Shown here one piece after another: positions 1-11,182 of a DNA stretch of 64,000 nucleotides. The translations under genes and the position numbers were made by a program. Source of the DNA: Panulirus ornatus. Taxonomy: Eukaryota > Arthropoda > Malacostraca > Decapoda > Palinuridae. Every line of letters begins with the position of its first letter. Position 1 is the stretch's first letter. Under the pieces are notes generated by a model, which was not told the origin of the DNA, did no database searches, and saw only the letters and a program-made list of their open reading frames with translations. Where the stretch lies: the NCBI RefSeq assembly GCF_036320965.1, contig NC_092290.1, forward strand, positions 500,420 through 564,419, in the 5' to 3' direction.

Positions 1-3000
1 TTGTATTACTTTTGTTCTGGGAGCAGTCTGTACCTAATACTTTCATTTGTAAATTAAGCTTGCAAAATACTAAAACAATAGCTATACCCACATCACATCA
101 AACATGTGCATATTGATACCAGTAATCATACTATTACTTGATAGCTTATGGTTTAACAATAGCTCCTAAAAGCTGGATGTAGAACCCCATAACAATCTAG
201 GAGGGTGGGGATGAGAAGCTGCTTTCCTCTTTATATAACCAGATGTCGCTCAGTTAAGCCTGAGGTTGATGGGCATATGAAGTGAAATATTAACCCATCT
301 GATTATGCAAATATCTGAAACTTCAGGATGGATTTGTTTCAACATTGCATAATGCATTGAATCAAAGCAATCTAGAGAGAGCTGCACAGCTATCAAAATC
401 TCTCATAAATCAGGATCATCTTTGGTGCAAGGGGACCAGACTGCTGCTGGAGTTCCTGCACCAAAACATGATCTGCTTGTCTCTTAGAACTTTTTGAGTT
501 AATTTTATACTTTGTGAAAGAGGTCTTGTCGAAAATGTTGTGAAATTTGAAGAATTTAATATTTGGTGCTGAAGCTTGTAGTACTTCTGAGTAATTTTTG
601 ATTTGTAGCTTGCATATGTCATGAATACTTTGTAGCCTTCATTAAAAACAATAGCATAAAAATCTTCATATTTTTTATGGAAGGTGCAGTTTGTCTTCAC
701 AGGTAAGATATTGAATCGGAGTACATGTGTAACAGGAAGACTGGCTAGAGTTCAAGATTGTGTTTCTGCTTGAATGGAAAGACTGTGGTGCTTGTTGCCT
801 CTACAAATCATAAGCATGTAGTTCTTTATGCTAATGATCTTTGCTGCTGGCTTTTTTTTAATGATTAAGTACAGAAGAATGCTATTGAAAGTTTAAGAAA
901 TGGAGCATCCTACATATTCTTTCCCTGTGTTCATTGTGTGACAATGTAACTAAATTCATTCCCAAAGTAAGTACTTAATTTTCCAGTGTACACTCCAGTT
1001 TGATCCATCAGAACTTAATATGTGTATTGTAAATGGGAATAATTATACATCAGTGTAGCAAAATGATAGGATTTATTTCTTTTTAAATTTTAACATGCCA
1101 TCAATGGGACATTTTACAACACAGTTCACAATGCTCTGCGAGAAAATCAGTTTGGCTGAGAAAAGGAAAAGTTGACTTAGAAATGTTAGGAATGAAAGAG
1201 AAACATCCTGGCAACTGAGAGAAGCTATAGGAGAGAAAACTATAGTTAATGGCTGACTGTGCTACCTCTAGTTTTCTTTCTTTTTTCTTTTTCATCTAAT
1301 AGGAAATGCCTGCTGGGTGAAAGACCTCCTTATAGGAAAGACCAAGTATGAAGCATCTAGCATGGATTCATTACAAAGGCCAATAGAACTCAATATGTGA
1401 AATTCATTTTGATCTTGTATGATCTTAATTTATTTGCACATTTATGAAGCATCCTTGCAGATATTGTCTCTGGGAGAAGTTCTGGTATAACTGCTTTTGT
1501 ACATCATCCCTGTAATTCCCTTAGACATATGAAAATATGAAACTTCTCAGTAGTTCCACCCAAGCCTATTTTTCCAAAATGACAGCTTTAGGTGAGCATT
1601 AGACTTTGAAATATGCACCCCTAATTTGTTTTTTAGGCAAACATACAATATGAATTTTAGTATATATTTATCAAATTCCCATGATTACCACATTCAAAAC
1701 TCTACCTATAAACGTATCTAAGCAAAAACCTTTGGGTCAAGTAATCCACCAACTAGATATCAGCAGACACTAATTACATTGAATATGTACCATACTAAAA
1801 TATACATGACAACAAACTAGCCTTTAAGTGGGTTGCTCATTTTAGTTTTGCATCTACAGAACACAAGCACAGAGTGCTAAGCTGGAGGTCCCAATGACAG
1901 AGATAACATTCAACCCACTGTTTACCTCTAACATAGAAGGTCCTGTATATACACTTTATATGTCGACATAACTTTCTACACTATCTACGTATGATGTTTC
2001 AGTCATGCTAATCCCTTGGCAATGATTGTTATTTAGCAGGTAGCTAGTGAAAATCCTCCCTAGTGCTTCCTCAGTTGTCAGTTTAATAGAGCTTTGCACC
2101 ACATGGACATACCTGTACCTGACCTCTATATCATCTCGCTCACAAGACCTAATGTTCCAACAACATACAATGAAGTTATCATTCTATAATTCAGTTCCTC
2201 ACCATTTGTGAAATGATAAGGAATTGGGTCATGTTCAGTTGTGTCCACAAGTTGCACATGTTCATGGAAATCATATTTTAAGTATGAAATTTAATTTATT
2301 AGTAACGACTGCATAGAACAAAAATCCATAGCATACACAGTGATAAAGAAGTATAATTTGTGGTCACATTTCACAAAGAACGTTTAAAGAAAATTTTTCC
2401 TAAAAATAAAGTAATGGAATATGATTGTACAACAAATACATGTATGATAGCGAGGTCACTTTTTCATTTTCCTCTTAAGTATGATTTTATTATTACTTTA
2501 GATATGAAACAAACATGCAATCCTCCAGTCTGAGACAAGAAAGAATTATACAGCTCACCATTTAACAAAAGTGCCGAGAAGGACTTTTCAAATTTATAAA
2601 TGTTTGGAAAAAAAAAAAAGAAGGTAATGCAGTATCTGATACAGAGTTATAGGTTAATAAGATTAAGAAAAACAACAGACAGACAGTTGGAGACAAATGA
2701 GGAGTTAACAGTTATAGGTGCACATCCTGGGTGACAGGAAGCCTGTACCAAGGAGAGTCAAATTTTCATCTGAAGAATGTTCATGACACAGTGATTATAA
2801 CAATGTAGATATCAGAGTAATAAGAGGTACAATTTTTTCCATTGAGTGAGGGTATTACACTAAGAGTGTGTGTGAATGCTTTAGAGAAGAGAAATATATA
2901 GCTTGGTACATCTTAAACAACAGTTCAACCTGAACTTGTACATAACCATGTACATAACAATATTTATATTATTTACAAAATGCTAAACTGTTATTTTCTT

Positions 3001-4091
3001 TAAATTTTTGTGCCGCTTTAACAACAACTTGCTTGTCTTAGGAATATTACTCAAGGAAAATGATATGGAAGGCAAACGCCCTTCACTTCCAATGTATTAG
3101 CCTGTTTCCCTCAAGAAACACTTAACATAGTTTTCATAATCATATATACACTGTACATATTATGTGTGCTTGTGGAGTGCTTTTGCATTATCATACTACC
3201 ATTATTAATTAAGGATCAAGACTCTATTGTTTCTTTTTTTGAGGATTTGAGTCTATTGTTTCTTTTTTTGAGGATTTGAGTCTGTTTCTTTTTTTGAGGA
3301 TCTGAGCCAATATTTAGTCAACAGTCACTATCATACTTTTACTATTTATCGTGGCTCAAAGTTTAATTCTATTTTTTTCAGAAACCAAGATGTACATCCT
3401 TACAATTTCATCGTAAATCATAGTGAAACAACAAGTAAATGTATCATGACCCTAAGCATGTAAGAAACTATGGATCTTTTTTTGTAAAAAAGTATATAAC
3501 CTTTACAAGAAAGGAAAATAACATAGTCTAAATACTGAGCAACAATGCACCCTATACACAAGTCTTCATGTGGTAGTTCAGCTTTTATTTGATATCTACA
3601 CCATGATAAAACTAAACTTTTTTTCATGATTCCTATGTAATCATGAGTACATGTTTCCTGCACAAAAGCCTGTTGAAAAGAGGCAAGAAAACACTAATTT
3701 GTCCACCGGCTTCATGCGTAATTAATAATAGATACATATATCTGTTAGTTCCTCAGGTCAGGTCTGTCCTCATGGTATCGTATCTGTAATAGAGATTAAG
3801 TAGAGCTTTATGCTTATGAATAGTGAATAACTGTTTCAGTCTACTGGTTCTCTTAATTTTGCTCTCAGCTGGTTTATACAATTTTTTATAATGATATGGT
3901 TGATTATGCAATCTCAAGACCCCTTTCATGGGGCTATTGCAGCTTCAAGACTGTGCCTTAATCAAAGGGATAATGGGCTCATTTGTAGCAGGAAATTCCT
4001 TGAGGAGACTGTACCCCTTTTTCATCCCCTCATGAAGATATGGCCTCACTGAAGGTGACTTTTGCTCACTGTGTAGCCACATGCAGGGGAA
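1..4091. other. Non-repetitive AT-rich DNA, no gene recognised
   Basis: I see no convincing gene here on either strand. The open frames are short (at most about 95 codons), have ordinary AT-rich composition and match no family I know. None of the LINE, Tigger or Penelope sequence found later in the window is recognisable. It contains a poly-A run near 2612-2626 and a small tandem repeat at 3223-3306. It could be intergenic or intronic. Confidence 0.55.
3223..3306. repeat. 29-bp tandem repeat, three units
   Basis: Two identical 29-bp units (3223-3251 and 3252-3280) and a third unit shortened to 26 bp (3281-3306). Each is built of TCTATTG/TCTG, a T-rich stretch and GAGGATTTGAG. The near-perfect identity suggests recent slippage or duplication. 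Confidence 0.85.
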
Positions 4092-5367
4092 CTTTGATAA
4101 CACCATTTTGATGGGTTAGTAAGGATTTTAAATGAATGTATGAGGTTTCTGAGGATTGGCAGAATACCTGAATAGTGCCACCATGTAAAGACAAAGTGAA
4201 CTAAAATGAATGTTTAAAGTACAGAGGTATATGTTTCTTAAGTGCAGTAGGTGAGTTGTATGGGAAAGTGGTGACTGAGAAAGTGGTGGTATGCGTAAAT
4301 CATCAGATTGGGAAGGAACAATGTGGCTACAGAAGTGTAAGAGGGTGTCTGGGTCAGGTGTTTACTTTGAAGAATGTCAATGGAAAGTACAGAGAAAGAA
4401 GGATTTGTATGTGACATTTATTGATGTGTAGAAAGAACATGATAGTGTTAACAGAGAGGCTTTGTGGAGGGTGGTAAAAATGTATTGTGTGGGAGAGATG
4501 TTAGAAGAACTGATTAATTTCAGTTGAGGGAGTTGAGCATATGTGTGAGTAGGAAGAGAGAAGGGTGAGTGATTTCAGTTGAAGGTTGGCCTATAGCAGG
4601 GTTGTCATGTCACCATGGTTGTTTTGTTTTATGTTTTGGTGGGTGGGCTAGATCTGCATCCTCGCCAGGATGTGGCTCTGGTGGCAGATCCAAGTGAGAA
4701 GCTGATTTCTGAGTTTAGAGTGTGAAAGGAGAAAGCTGAAAGTAAGTGAATAAAAACATTTTTTTTGTTTAGCCGTGGAAAAAGACAGTTGCAGCATGAG
4801 TTTCAATAGAGAGGGCCAGGAGGAAGTAGGATATTCTTGGTACCAGGGAGTGGATATGACAGTGAATGGAACTAATGGAAGTTGAAGTGAGCCATAAGGT
4901 GAGTGTGGGGCTAAGGTCCTTGGGGAATTGAGGAGTGTATGCAAAGAGGTCATTATCTGGGCAAAGATGAGCATGTTTGATGGTGTAGTAGTCCTGACAG
5001 TGTTGTGTGGTTGTGAGGCATGGGATCTAGAGGAGAAAATATGGAGGAGGGTGACTGTTTTGGAAATGAAATGTATAGGACAATATTGGTGTAAGGAGGT
5101 TTGACAGTAAGAGATGGTAGGGACAGAGTTTTGATAGAAGTATAGTTAAGAGAGCTTAAATGGTGTGCTGAAATGGTTTGGACATGAGAGGATGAGTGAG
5201 GAGAGGTTGACAAAGAGGGTACATGTGTTAGAAGAGGATGAGACAAGGAGAAGGAAGAGACTGGATTGGTGATGGAAGGATAGAGTGAAAAAAGGTTTAA
5301 ATGCTGTGGGCCTAAACTTGCAGGAGGGTGTGAAGAGTGCAAGGGATAGAGTGAACTGGAGTTATCT
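4092..5367 (+). pseudogene. Ancient RTE-A LINE fragment (RT to C-terminus), degenerate
   Basis: The sequence follows the RTE-A reverse transcriptase coding strand from just before the GAGGATTGG block (4155) through the region encoding the RT fingers and palm to the C-terminal [14 protein letters not shown] block near 5240-5290. It ends at about 5367, where RTE-B begins in the opposite orientation. Many substitutions and frameshifts leave no long frame. The FADD motif region is lost or scrambled around 4630-4690. It is much more diverged than the copies from 7.6 kb onward, so it belongs to an older wave. No 3' UTR is present. Confidence 0.8.
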
Positions 5368-7360
5368 ATATCTCTAATGCCTGCTCCCCCTGGGAACTCC
5401 CATTAAAGGATGGCTACAGCAAGAGAATCTCCACGTATCCCTGTTCTTACATGCCTCCCTCACATACATTCCACATATTCCTCTGTTTTTCTCCCTCCAG
5501 TATTCCTCCACCCTATTTGCCTTTGTCACAGGTGATCTTCCAATCACACCAACCCCTTTAATTGTACTATCATACACTATCCTTGTAAACTCTCAGTCTT
5601 GCATTCTTTCCACATGCCCAAACCACCTCAAAGTATTACATTTCACCCTTTCTACCACTCCACAATTCACTACCTTTGCATTCCTTGCCATACCATATAT
5701 CTCATACACCCTTTCATTTCTCCATTCCATCTAGTCACACCACATGCTCTTCTCAAATTGCTCATTTCCACAGCCTGGATTCTTGACCTCTATGCCTCAG
5801 TCCATGTCCATGACTCTTCTACCCTGTACTGCTCTCTCCCTTATCTATCCTTCCATATCACCAACTTTATCCAAGACAGCTCCTAGATACTTAAATTCTC
5901 TCACTTCTTCCTGTCCCCCCCCCCCCTATCGACAGCACAATTTAGTACATTTCATCTTTCTTTCTGTATGGTTTTACAAAATCTATACTTTCACTGTTTC
6001 CTTTTAAACACCATTACTTTACTTTTATTGGCATTTGATTTCAATCCTCTATGGCTACACACATCATAAAACACACTTACAACCTTCAACTCCACTGCAA
6101 ACAACACAGTATCATCCATAAACAGGCTTGCTACTAGCCACCATATCTCACCACCCCATTCCATCTCTGTGCCCCTTTTCCGTAGTTTTGCTTTCATCTC
6201 TTTTATCACTCTGTCCATATATATATATGTATATTATAAAGCCACGGTAACATCACTCAGCCCTGCCTCACACCTACATGTGTCTCAAAACTTTTGCTCA
6301 GCTCTGCTTTCCATCCACTCTTACACACACATTTACTCCTATATAGAAGGCTTTTACACCATTCACCAGTTGTCCCCCTATACCATATATCCTTAACACA
6401 TCCCACAAAGTATTCCTCTTGATTGTCATATGTTTTCTCTAGATCCATAAAAGCTGCATACAATTTCTTGCCTTTTGGTTAATACTTTTCAACAGTCATC
6501 TTTATTACAAAAATCTGATCCATACATCTACCTTTCCTAAAACCCCCTTGCTCTTCACTTATTCTGCATTCAGCCACTTCCTTCACTCTGTCAACTAATA
6601 TTCTTGCATACACTTTCCTGGCATACTTGACAGACTTTTTCCCCTATAATTTCTGCTTATATCCTTAGTGCCTCTTCCTTTGAATAAAGGGACAATAAGA
6701 GCTTTCACCCAATCCTCAGGCATAACCTGTTTCCATGCTAAGTTACATATAAGACGTATTCACTCTATCACAATTTCTCCTCCATACTTTAGCATTTCAG
6801 CCATAATCCAATCCACTCCAGGTGCCTTTCCTACCTTCAGCCTCATTATTACCCTTCTTATCTCCCTTTTTTGTTACAGGCCCCTGCACTTGTATCCTCT
6901 TCCTTCCCTCCTCCATACCCATGCATGTAACAACTGCTGCCTCCCCTTCTTACACATTCATCAGTTCTTCAAAATACTCTTTCCATCTTCCTTTCACTTA
7001 CTCCTTTTGATTTAGCAATTGCCCTTCCTCACTTCTCACATCATCATTTCCACTCATACACCCATGTCTTTCCTTTTTTGCCTCCTTACAGTATAGTTTC
7101 TTATTATCCCAAAACTTTTCACTTAAGTTTCTTCCAAAATCTTCATATACTCTTTCTTTTGCTTTCCTCTATCAGCCTCTTAACATTCTGCTTACATATT
7201 TTGTATTCTTCCCTCCTCCTTTGCTGACCTTCTACTGGTACATTCCTGTTAAGCAATCTACCATATGCCTTCTTCTTCTCTTCCACAGCATTTCTTATCT
7301 CTTCTGTCCACCATGCACTGCCCTTTTTATTCCTGTATATCACCACCTTGTATCCAATTA
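5368..7360 (-). pseudogene. Second LINE family (RTE-B): RT and C-terminal pseudogene
   Basis: Read on the minus strand, fragments of a different endonuclease/RT retrotransposon follow in order. A linker block carrying SAWWTEEIRNAVEEKKKAYG lies at 7146-7346, an RT block A with AFMDLEKTYD near 6430-6463, block B with GVRQG near 6257-6275, and block C with FMDDTVLFA near 6098-6133, followed by NKSKVMVF. A C-terminal tail with KNRDTWR and HPL motifs runs down to about 5374. The motif order is that of a RTE-like or related non-LTR LINE, but the residues differ clearly from RTE-A. The frame is broken several times, the endonuclease is missing, and the copy ends 5' at about 7360. A poly-C run lies at 5916-5928. 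Confidence 0.75.
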
Positions 7361-7361
7361 C

Positions 7362-7616
7362 TGATTCTATATATATGGGTATATGGAGGATGATGTGCTT
7401 TCAGTGAACTGAATGAGGGAAGGGGGGTAAAATATGGAAAGATCTTTGGGAACTGGTTGTGGATAGGGGACTGTGGTTTCGATGCATTGAACTTAACAGC
7501 CAGAGTGGATGTAAACAGATGAGGCCATTTCCTCATCTGTTCCTGTTACTACCTTCCTAACACAGGAATTGGCAAACAGAGAAGAGATGAAGAATGGCCC
7601 ATCCACTCATATACAC

Positions 7617-7618
<2 letters not shown>
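7362..7618. mobile_element. Degenerate RTE-A 3' UTR pieces, both orientations
   Basis: 7370-7580 resembles the plus-strand long-form RTE-A 3' UTR: a degraded stop-proximal GATGTGCTTTCAGTG block, then AAATATGGAAAG, then GGGGACTGTGGTTTCGATGCATT. From about 7581 to 7618 a minus-strand 3' UTR piece (GAAGAATGGCCCATCC) runs into a TA tract. These are small remnants of older copies disrupted by the younger insertion at 7649. Confidence 0.6.

Positions 7619-7649
<31 letters not shown>
7619..7649. repeat. (TA)n tract at the 5' edge of an RTE-A copy
   Basis: A pure TA dinucleotide run directly abuts the 5'-truncated end of the RTE-A copy that follows. Confidence 0.95.
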
Positions 7650-7652
<3 letters not shown>

Positions 7653-9434
7653 AGAGTGGCAGATATAGGGTGTTTTGGTCGAGGTGGTGTGCAAAGTGAG
7701 AGGGTTAGGGAAAACGATTTGGTAAACAGAGAAGAGGTAGTGAAAGCTTTGCGGAAGATGAAAGCCGGCAAGGCAGCAGGTTTGGATGGTATTGCAGTGG
7801 AATTTATTAAAAAAGGGGGTGACTGTATTGTTGACTGGTTGGTAAGGTTATTTAATGTATGTATGACTCATGGTGAGGTGCCTGAGGATTGGAGGAATGC
7901 GTGCATAGTGCCATTGTACAAAGGAAAAGGGGATAAGAGTGAGTGCTCAAATTACAGAGGTATAAGTTTGTTGAGTATTCCTGGTAAATTGTATGGGAGG
8001 GTATTGATTGAGAGGGTGAAGGCATGTACAGAGCATCAGATTGGGGAAGAGCAGTGTGGTTTCAGAAGTGGTAGAGGATGTGTGGATCAGGTGTTTGCTT
8101 TGAAGAATGTATGTGAGAAATACTTAGAAAAGCAAATGGATTTGTATGTAGCATTTATGGATCTGGAGAAGGCATATGATAGAGTTGATAGAGATGCTCT
8201 GTGGAAGGTATTAAGAATATATGGTGTGGGAGGCAAGTTGTTAGAAGCAGTGAAAAGTTTTTATCGAGGATGTAAGGCATGTGTACGTGTAGGAAGAGAG
8301 GAAAGTGATTGGTTCTCAGTGAATGTAGGTTTGCGGCAGGGGTGTGTGATGTCTCCATGGTTGTTTAATTTGTTTATGGATGGGGTTGTTAGGGAGGTAA
8401 AGGCAAGAGTTTTGGAAAGAGGGGCAAGTATGAAGTCTGTTGGGGATGAGAGAGCTTGGGAAGTGAGTCAGTTGTTGTTCGCTGATGATACAGCGCTGGT
8501 GGCTGATTCATGTGAGAAACTGCAGAAGCTGCTGACGGAGTTTGATAAAGTGTGTGGAAGAAGAAAGTTAAGAGTAAATGTGAATAAGAGCAAGGTTATT
8601 AGGTACAGTAGGGTTGAGGGTCAAGTAAATTGGGAGGTGAGTTTGAATGGAGAAAAACTGGAGGAAGTGAAGTGTTTTAGATATCTGGGAGTGGATCTGG
8701 CAGCGGATGGAACCATGGAAGCAGAAGTGGACCATAGGGTGGGGGAGGGGGCGAAAATTCTGGGAGCCTTGAAGAATGTGTGGAAGTCGAGAACATTATC
8801 TCGGAAAGCAAAAATGGGTATGTTTGAAGGAATAGTGGTTCCAACAATGTTGTATGGTTGCGAGGCGTGGGCTATGGATAGAGTTGTGCGCAGGAGGATG
8901 GATGTGCTGGAAATGAGATGTCTGAGGACAATGTGTGGTGTGAGGTGGTTTGATCGAGTAAGTAACGTAAGGGTGAGAGAGATGTGTGGAAATAAAAAGA
9001 GCGTGGTTAAGAGAGCAGAAGAGGGTGTTTTGAAATGGTTTGGGCACATGGAGAGAATGAGTGAGGAAAGGTTGACCAAGAGGATATATGTGTCGGAGGT
9101 GGAGGGAACGAGGAGAAGAGGGAGACCAAATTGGAGGTGGAAAGATGGAGTGAAAAAGATTTTGTGTGATCGGAGCCTGAACTTGCAGGAGGGTGAAAGG
9201 AGGGCAAGGAATAGAGTGAATTGGAGCAATGTGGTATACCGGGGTTGACGTGCTGTCAGTGGATTGAATCAAGACATGTGAAGCGTCTGGGGTAAACCAT
9301 GGAAAGCTGTGTAGGTATGTATATTTGCGTGTGTGGACGTATGTATATACATGTGTATGGGGGGGGGTTGGGCCATTTCTTTCGTCTGTTTCCTTGCGCT
9401 ACCTCGCAAACGCGGGAGACAGCGACAAAGTATA

Positions 9435-9451
<17 letters not shown>
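7649..9451 (+). mobile_element. Young 5'-truncated RTE-A copy, short-form 3' UTR
   Basis: The element begins abruptly inside the linker/RT coding region after a (TA)n tract. It runs through an uninterrupted RT and C-terminal frame to the stop at 9246-9248, then a short-form 3' UTR (9249-9430), poly-A and (TA)n. The short form is seen where AAAGCTGTGT passes directly to AGGTATGTATATTTGCG near 9310-9330; the long form has about 257 additional bases there. Both flanks are (TA)n. The 5' truncation removes the whole endonuclease, so it cannot be autonomous. Confidence 0.93.
7650..9248 (+). CDS. RTE-A reverse transcriptase ORF, endonuclease missing
   Basis: This open frame of about 533 codons is the RT and C-terminal half of the RTE-A polyprotein. 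It has KAGKAAGLDGIAVEF at the RT start, the palm A motif AFMDLEKAYDRVDRDAL (near 8150), the B motif GLRQGCVMSPWLFN (near 8333) and the catalytic FADDTALVAD (near 8478). The C-terminal module is typical of RTE-clade LINEs: [34 protein letters not shown] and [13 protein letters not shown]. Such a protein would reverse-transcribe LINE RNA at a nicked target, but without the APE endonuclease it is an incomplete enzyme. The frame opens into the TA tract upstream; the first in-frame Met inside the element is at 7758. This is a retrotransposon remnant, not a host gene. Confidence 0.85.

Positions 9452-9507
<56 letters not shown>
9452..9507. repeat. (TA)n tail tract
   Basis: A pure TA run follows the poly-A of the preceding RTE-A copy and directly precedes another RTE-A 3' UTR piece. 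Confidence 0.95.
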
Positions 9508-9511
<4 letters not shown>

Positions 9512-9658
9512 GTATAGGTATGTATATGTGTGTGTGTGGACGTGTTTGTATATACATGTGTAAGTGGATTGGTTGGGCCATTCTTTCGTCTGTTTCCTTG
9601 CGTTACCTCGCTAACGCGGGAGACAGCGACAAAGAATGATAGAGAGAAAAATATATAT
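9508..9658 (+). mobile_element. Solo RTE-A 3' UTR end
   Basis: Only the last part of the 3' UTR is present, from AATGTATAGGTATG through CATTCTTTCGTCTG to the terminal hairpin and GACAAAG, followed by a short A/TA-rich tail. It starts directly at a (TA)n tract. It may be a very short 5'-truncated insertion, or the distal half of an older copy interrupted by the insertion at 7649. Confidence 0.8.
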
Positions 9659-10850
9659 AAGGGGAGTAGGGGAGGAATGGGATGTATTTAGGGAAGCAGT
9701 GATTGCTTGCACAAAAGATGCTTGTGGCATGAGAAGCATGAAAGGTGGGCCAATTAGAAAGGGTAGTGAGTGGCGGGATGAAGAAGTAAGATTATTAGTG
9801 AAAGAGAAGAGAGAAGCATTTGGATGATTTTTGCAGGGAAATAATGCAAATGACTGGGAGATGTATAAAAGAAAGAGGCAGGAGGTCAAGAGAAAGGTGC
9901 AAGAGGTGAAAATAGGGCAAATGAGAGTTGGGGTGAGAGAGGAGCATTAAATTTTAGGGAGAATAAAAAGATGTTTTGGAAGGAATAGTGGTTCCAACAA
10001 TGTTGTATGGTTGCGAGGTGTGGGCTATGGATAGAGTTGTGCGCAGGAGGGTGGATGTGCTGGAAATGAGATGTTTGAGGACAATATGTGGTGAGGTGGT
10101 TTGATCGAGTAAGTAATAATAGGGTAAGAGAGATGTGTGGTAATAAAAAGTGTGGTTGAGAGAGCAGAAGAGGGTGTTTTGAAATGGTGTGGTCACATGG
10201 AGAGAATGAGTGAGGAAAGATTGACCAAGAGGATATATGTGTCGGACGGTGAAGGGAACGAGGAGAAGTGGGAGACCAAATTGGAGGTGGAAAGATGGAG
10301 TGAAAAAGATTTTGAGTGATCGGGGCCTGAACATGCAGGAGGATGAAAGGCGTGCAAGGAATAGAGTGAATTGGATCGATGTGGTATACCAGGGTTGATG
10401 TGCTGTCAGTGGATTGAATCAGGACATGTGAAGCGTCTGGGGTAAACCATGGAAAGTTCTGTGGGGCCTGGATGTGGAAAGTGAGCTGTGGTTTCGGGCA
10501 TTATTGCATGACAGCTAGAGACTGAGTGTGAACGAATGGGGCCTATGTTGTCTTTTCCTCGCGCTACCTTGCACACATGAGGGGGGAGGGGGATGGTATT
10601 CCATGTGTGGCGAGGTGGCGATGGGAATGAATAAAGGCAGACAGTGTGAATTGTGTGCATGGGTATATATGTATGTGTCTGTGTGGGTATATATGTGTAC
10701 TTTGAGATGTATAGGTGGGTATATTTGCTTGTGTGGACATGTATGTATATACATGTGTATGGGGGTGGGTTGGGCCATTTCTTTCGTCTGTTTCCTTGCG
10801 CTACCTCGCAAACGCGGGAGACAGCGACAAAGCAAAATAAAAAAAAATAT
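9659..10850 (+). pseudogene. RTE-A copy with internal deletion, long-form 3' UTR
   Basis: The element starts in the endonuclease-RT linker region (GVGEEWDVFREAV near 9664). It reaches the MFWKE-coding sequence and at 9976-9984 jumps straight to the C-terminal [12 protein letters not shown] region, which removes the RT core (about 1.3 kb compared with the intact copy at 56148-59061). The junction carries the shared bases GAAGGA. Downstream, 2-bp losses near 10090 and 10148 and a 1-bp gain near 10245 break the frame. The 3' UTR is the long form (10394-10832) and ends in the GACAAAG tail. Confidence 0.88.
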
Positions 10851-10857
10851 ATTATAT

Positions 10858-11083
10858 CCCTGGGGATAGGGGAGAAAGAATACTTCCCACGTATTCCATG
10901 CGTGTCGTAGAAGGCGACTAGAAGGGAAGGGAAGGCTGGAAATCCTCCCCTCTCATTTTTTTTTTAATTTTCCAAAAGAAGGAACAGAGAAGGGGGCCAG
11001 GTGAGGATATTCCCTCAAAGGCCCAGTCCTCTATTCTTAACGATACCTCGCTAATGCTGGAAACGGTGAATAGTATGAAAGAA
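10858..11083 (+). mobile_element. Short non-autonomous RTE-A derivative, copy 1
   Basis: A unit of about 220 bp starts CCCTGGGGATAGGGGAG and ends at a CTACCTCGCTAATGC-type hairpin plus GAATAGTATGAAA, followed by ATT repeats. The first 165 bases match the RTE-A 5' UTR and the last 60 match the RTE-A 3' end. It has no ORF and I see no clear pol III A/B boxes. Confidence 0.85.
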
Positions 11084-11097
11084 ATATTATTATTATT

Positions 11098-11119
11098 TTT
11101 GCTTTGTCGCTGTCTCCCG

Positions 11120-11155
<36 letters not shown>

Positions 11156-11160
11156 TGTAT
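11098..11160 (-). mobile_element. Tiny RTE-A 3' end plus (GT)n
   Basis: 11101-11124 is the reverse complement of the last bases of RTE-A (GCTTTGTCGCTGTCTCCCG). It passes into a (GT)n run at 11123-11154. Confidence 0.75.
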
Positions 11161-11182
11161 GTGTGTAGGTATGGGTAGCTGG

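Noticed and set aside
416..700. 94-codon minus-strand frame in the first kilobase
   Set aside because: No motif, neighbour or composition supports it. Its length is within chance for AT-rich DNA, although a decayed transposon cannot be excluded.
10858..11083. Classification of the short element as a tRNA-derived SINE
   Set aside because: No B box (GGTTCGA-type) or tRNA-like head is visible, and its head aligns to the RTE-A 5' UTR instead.
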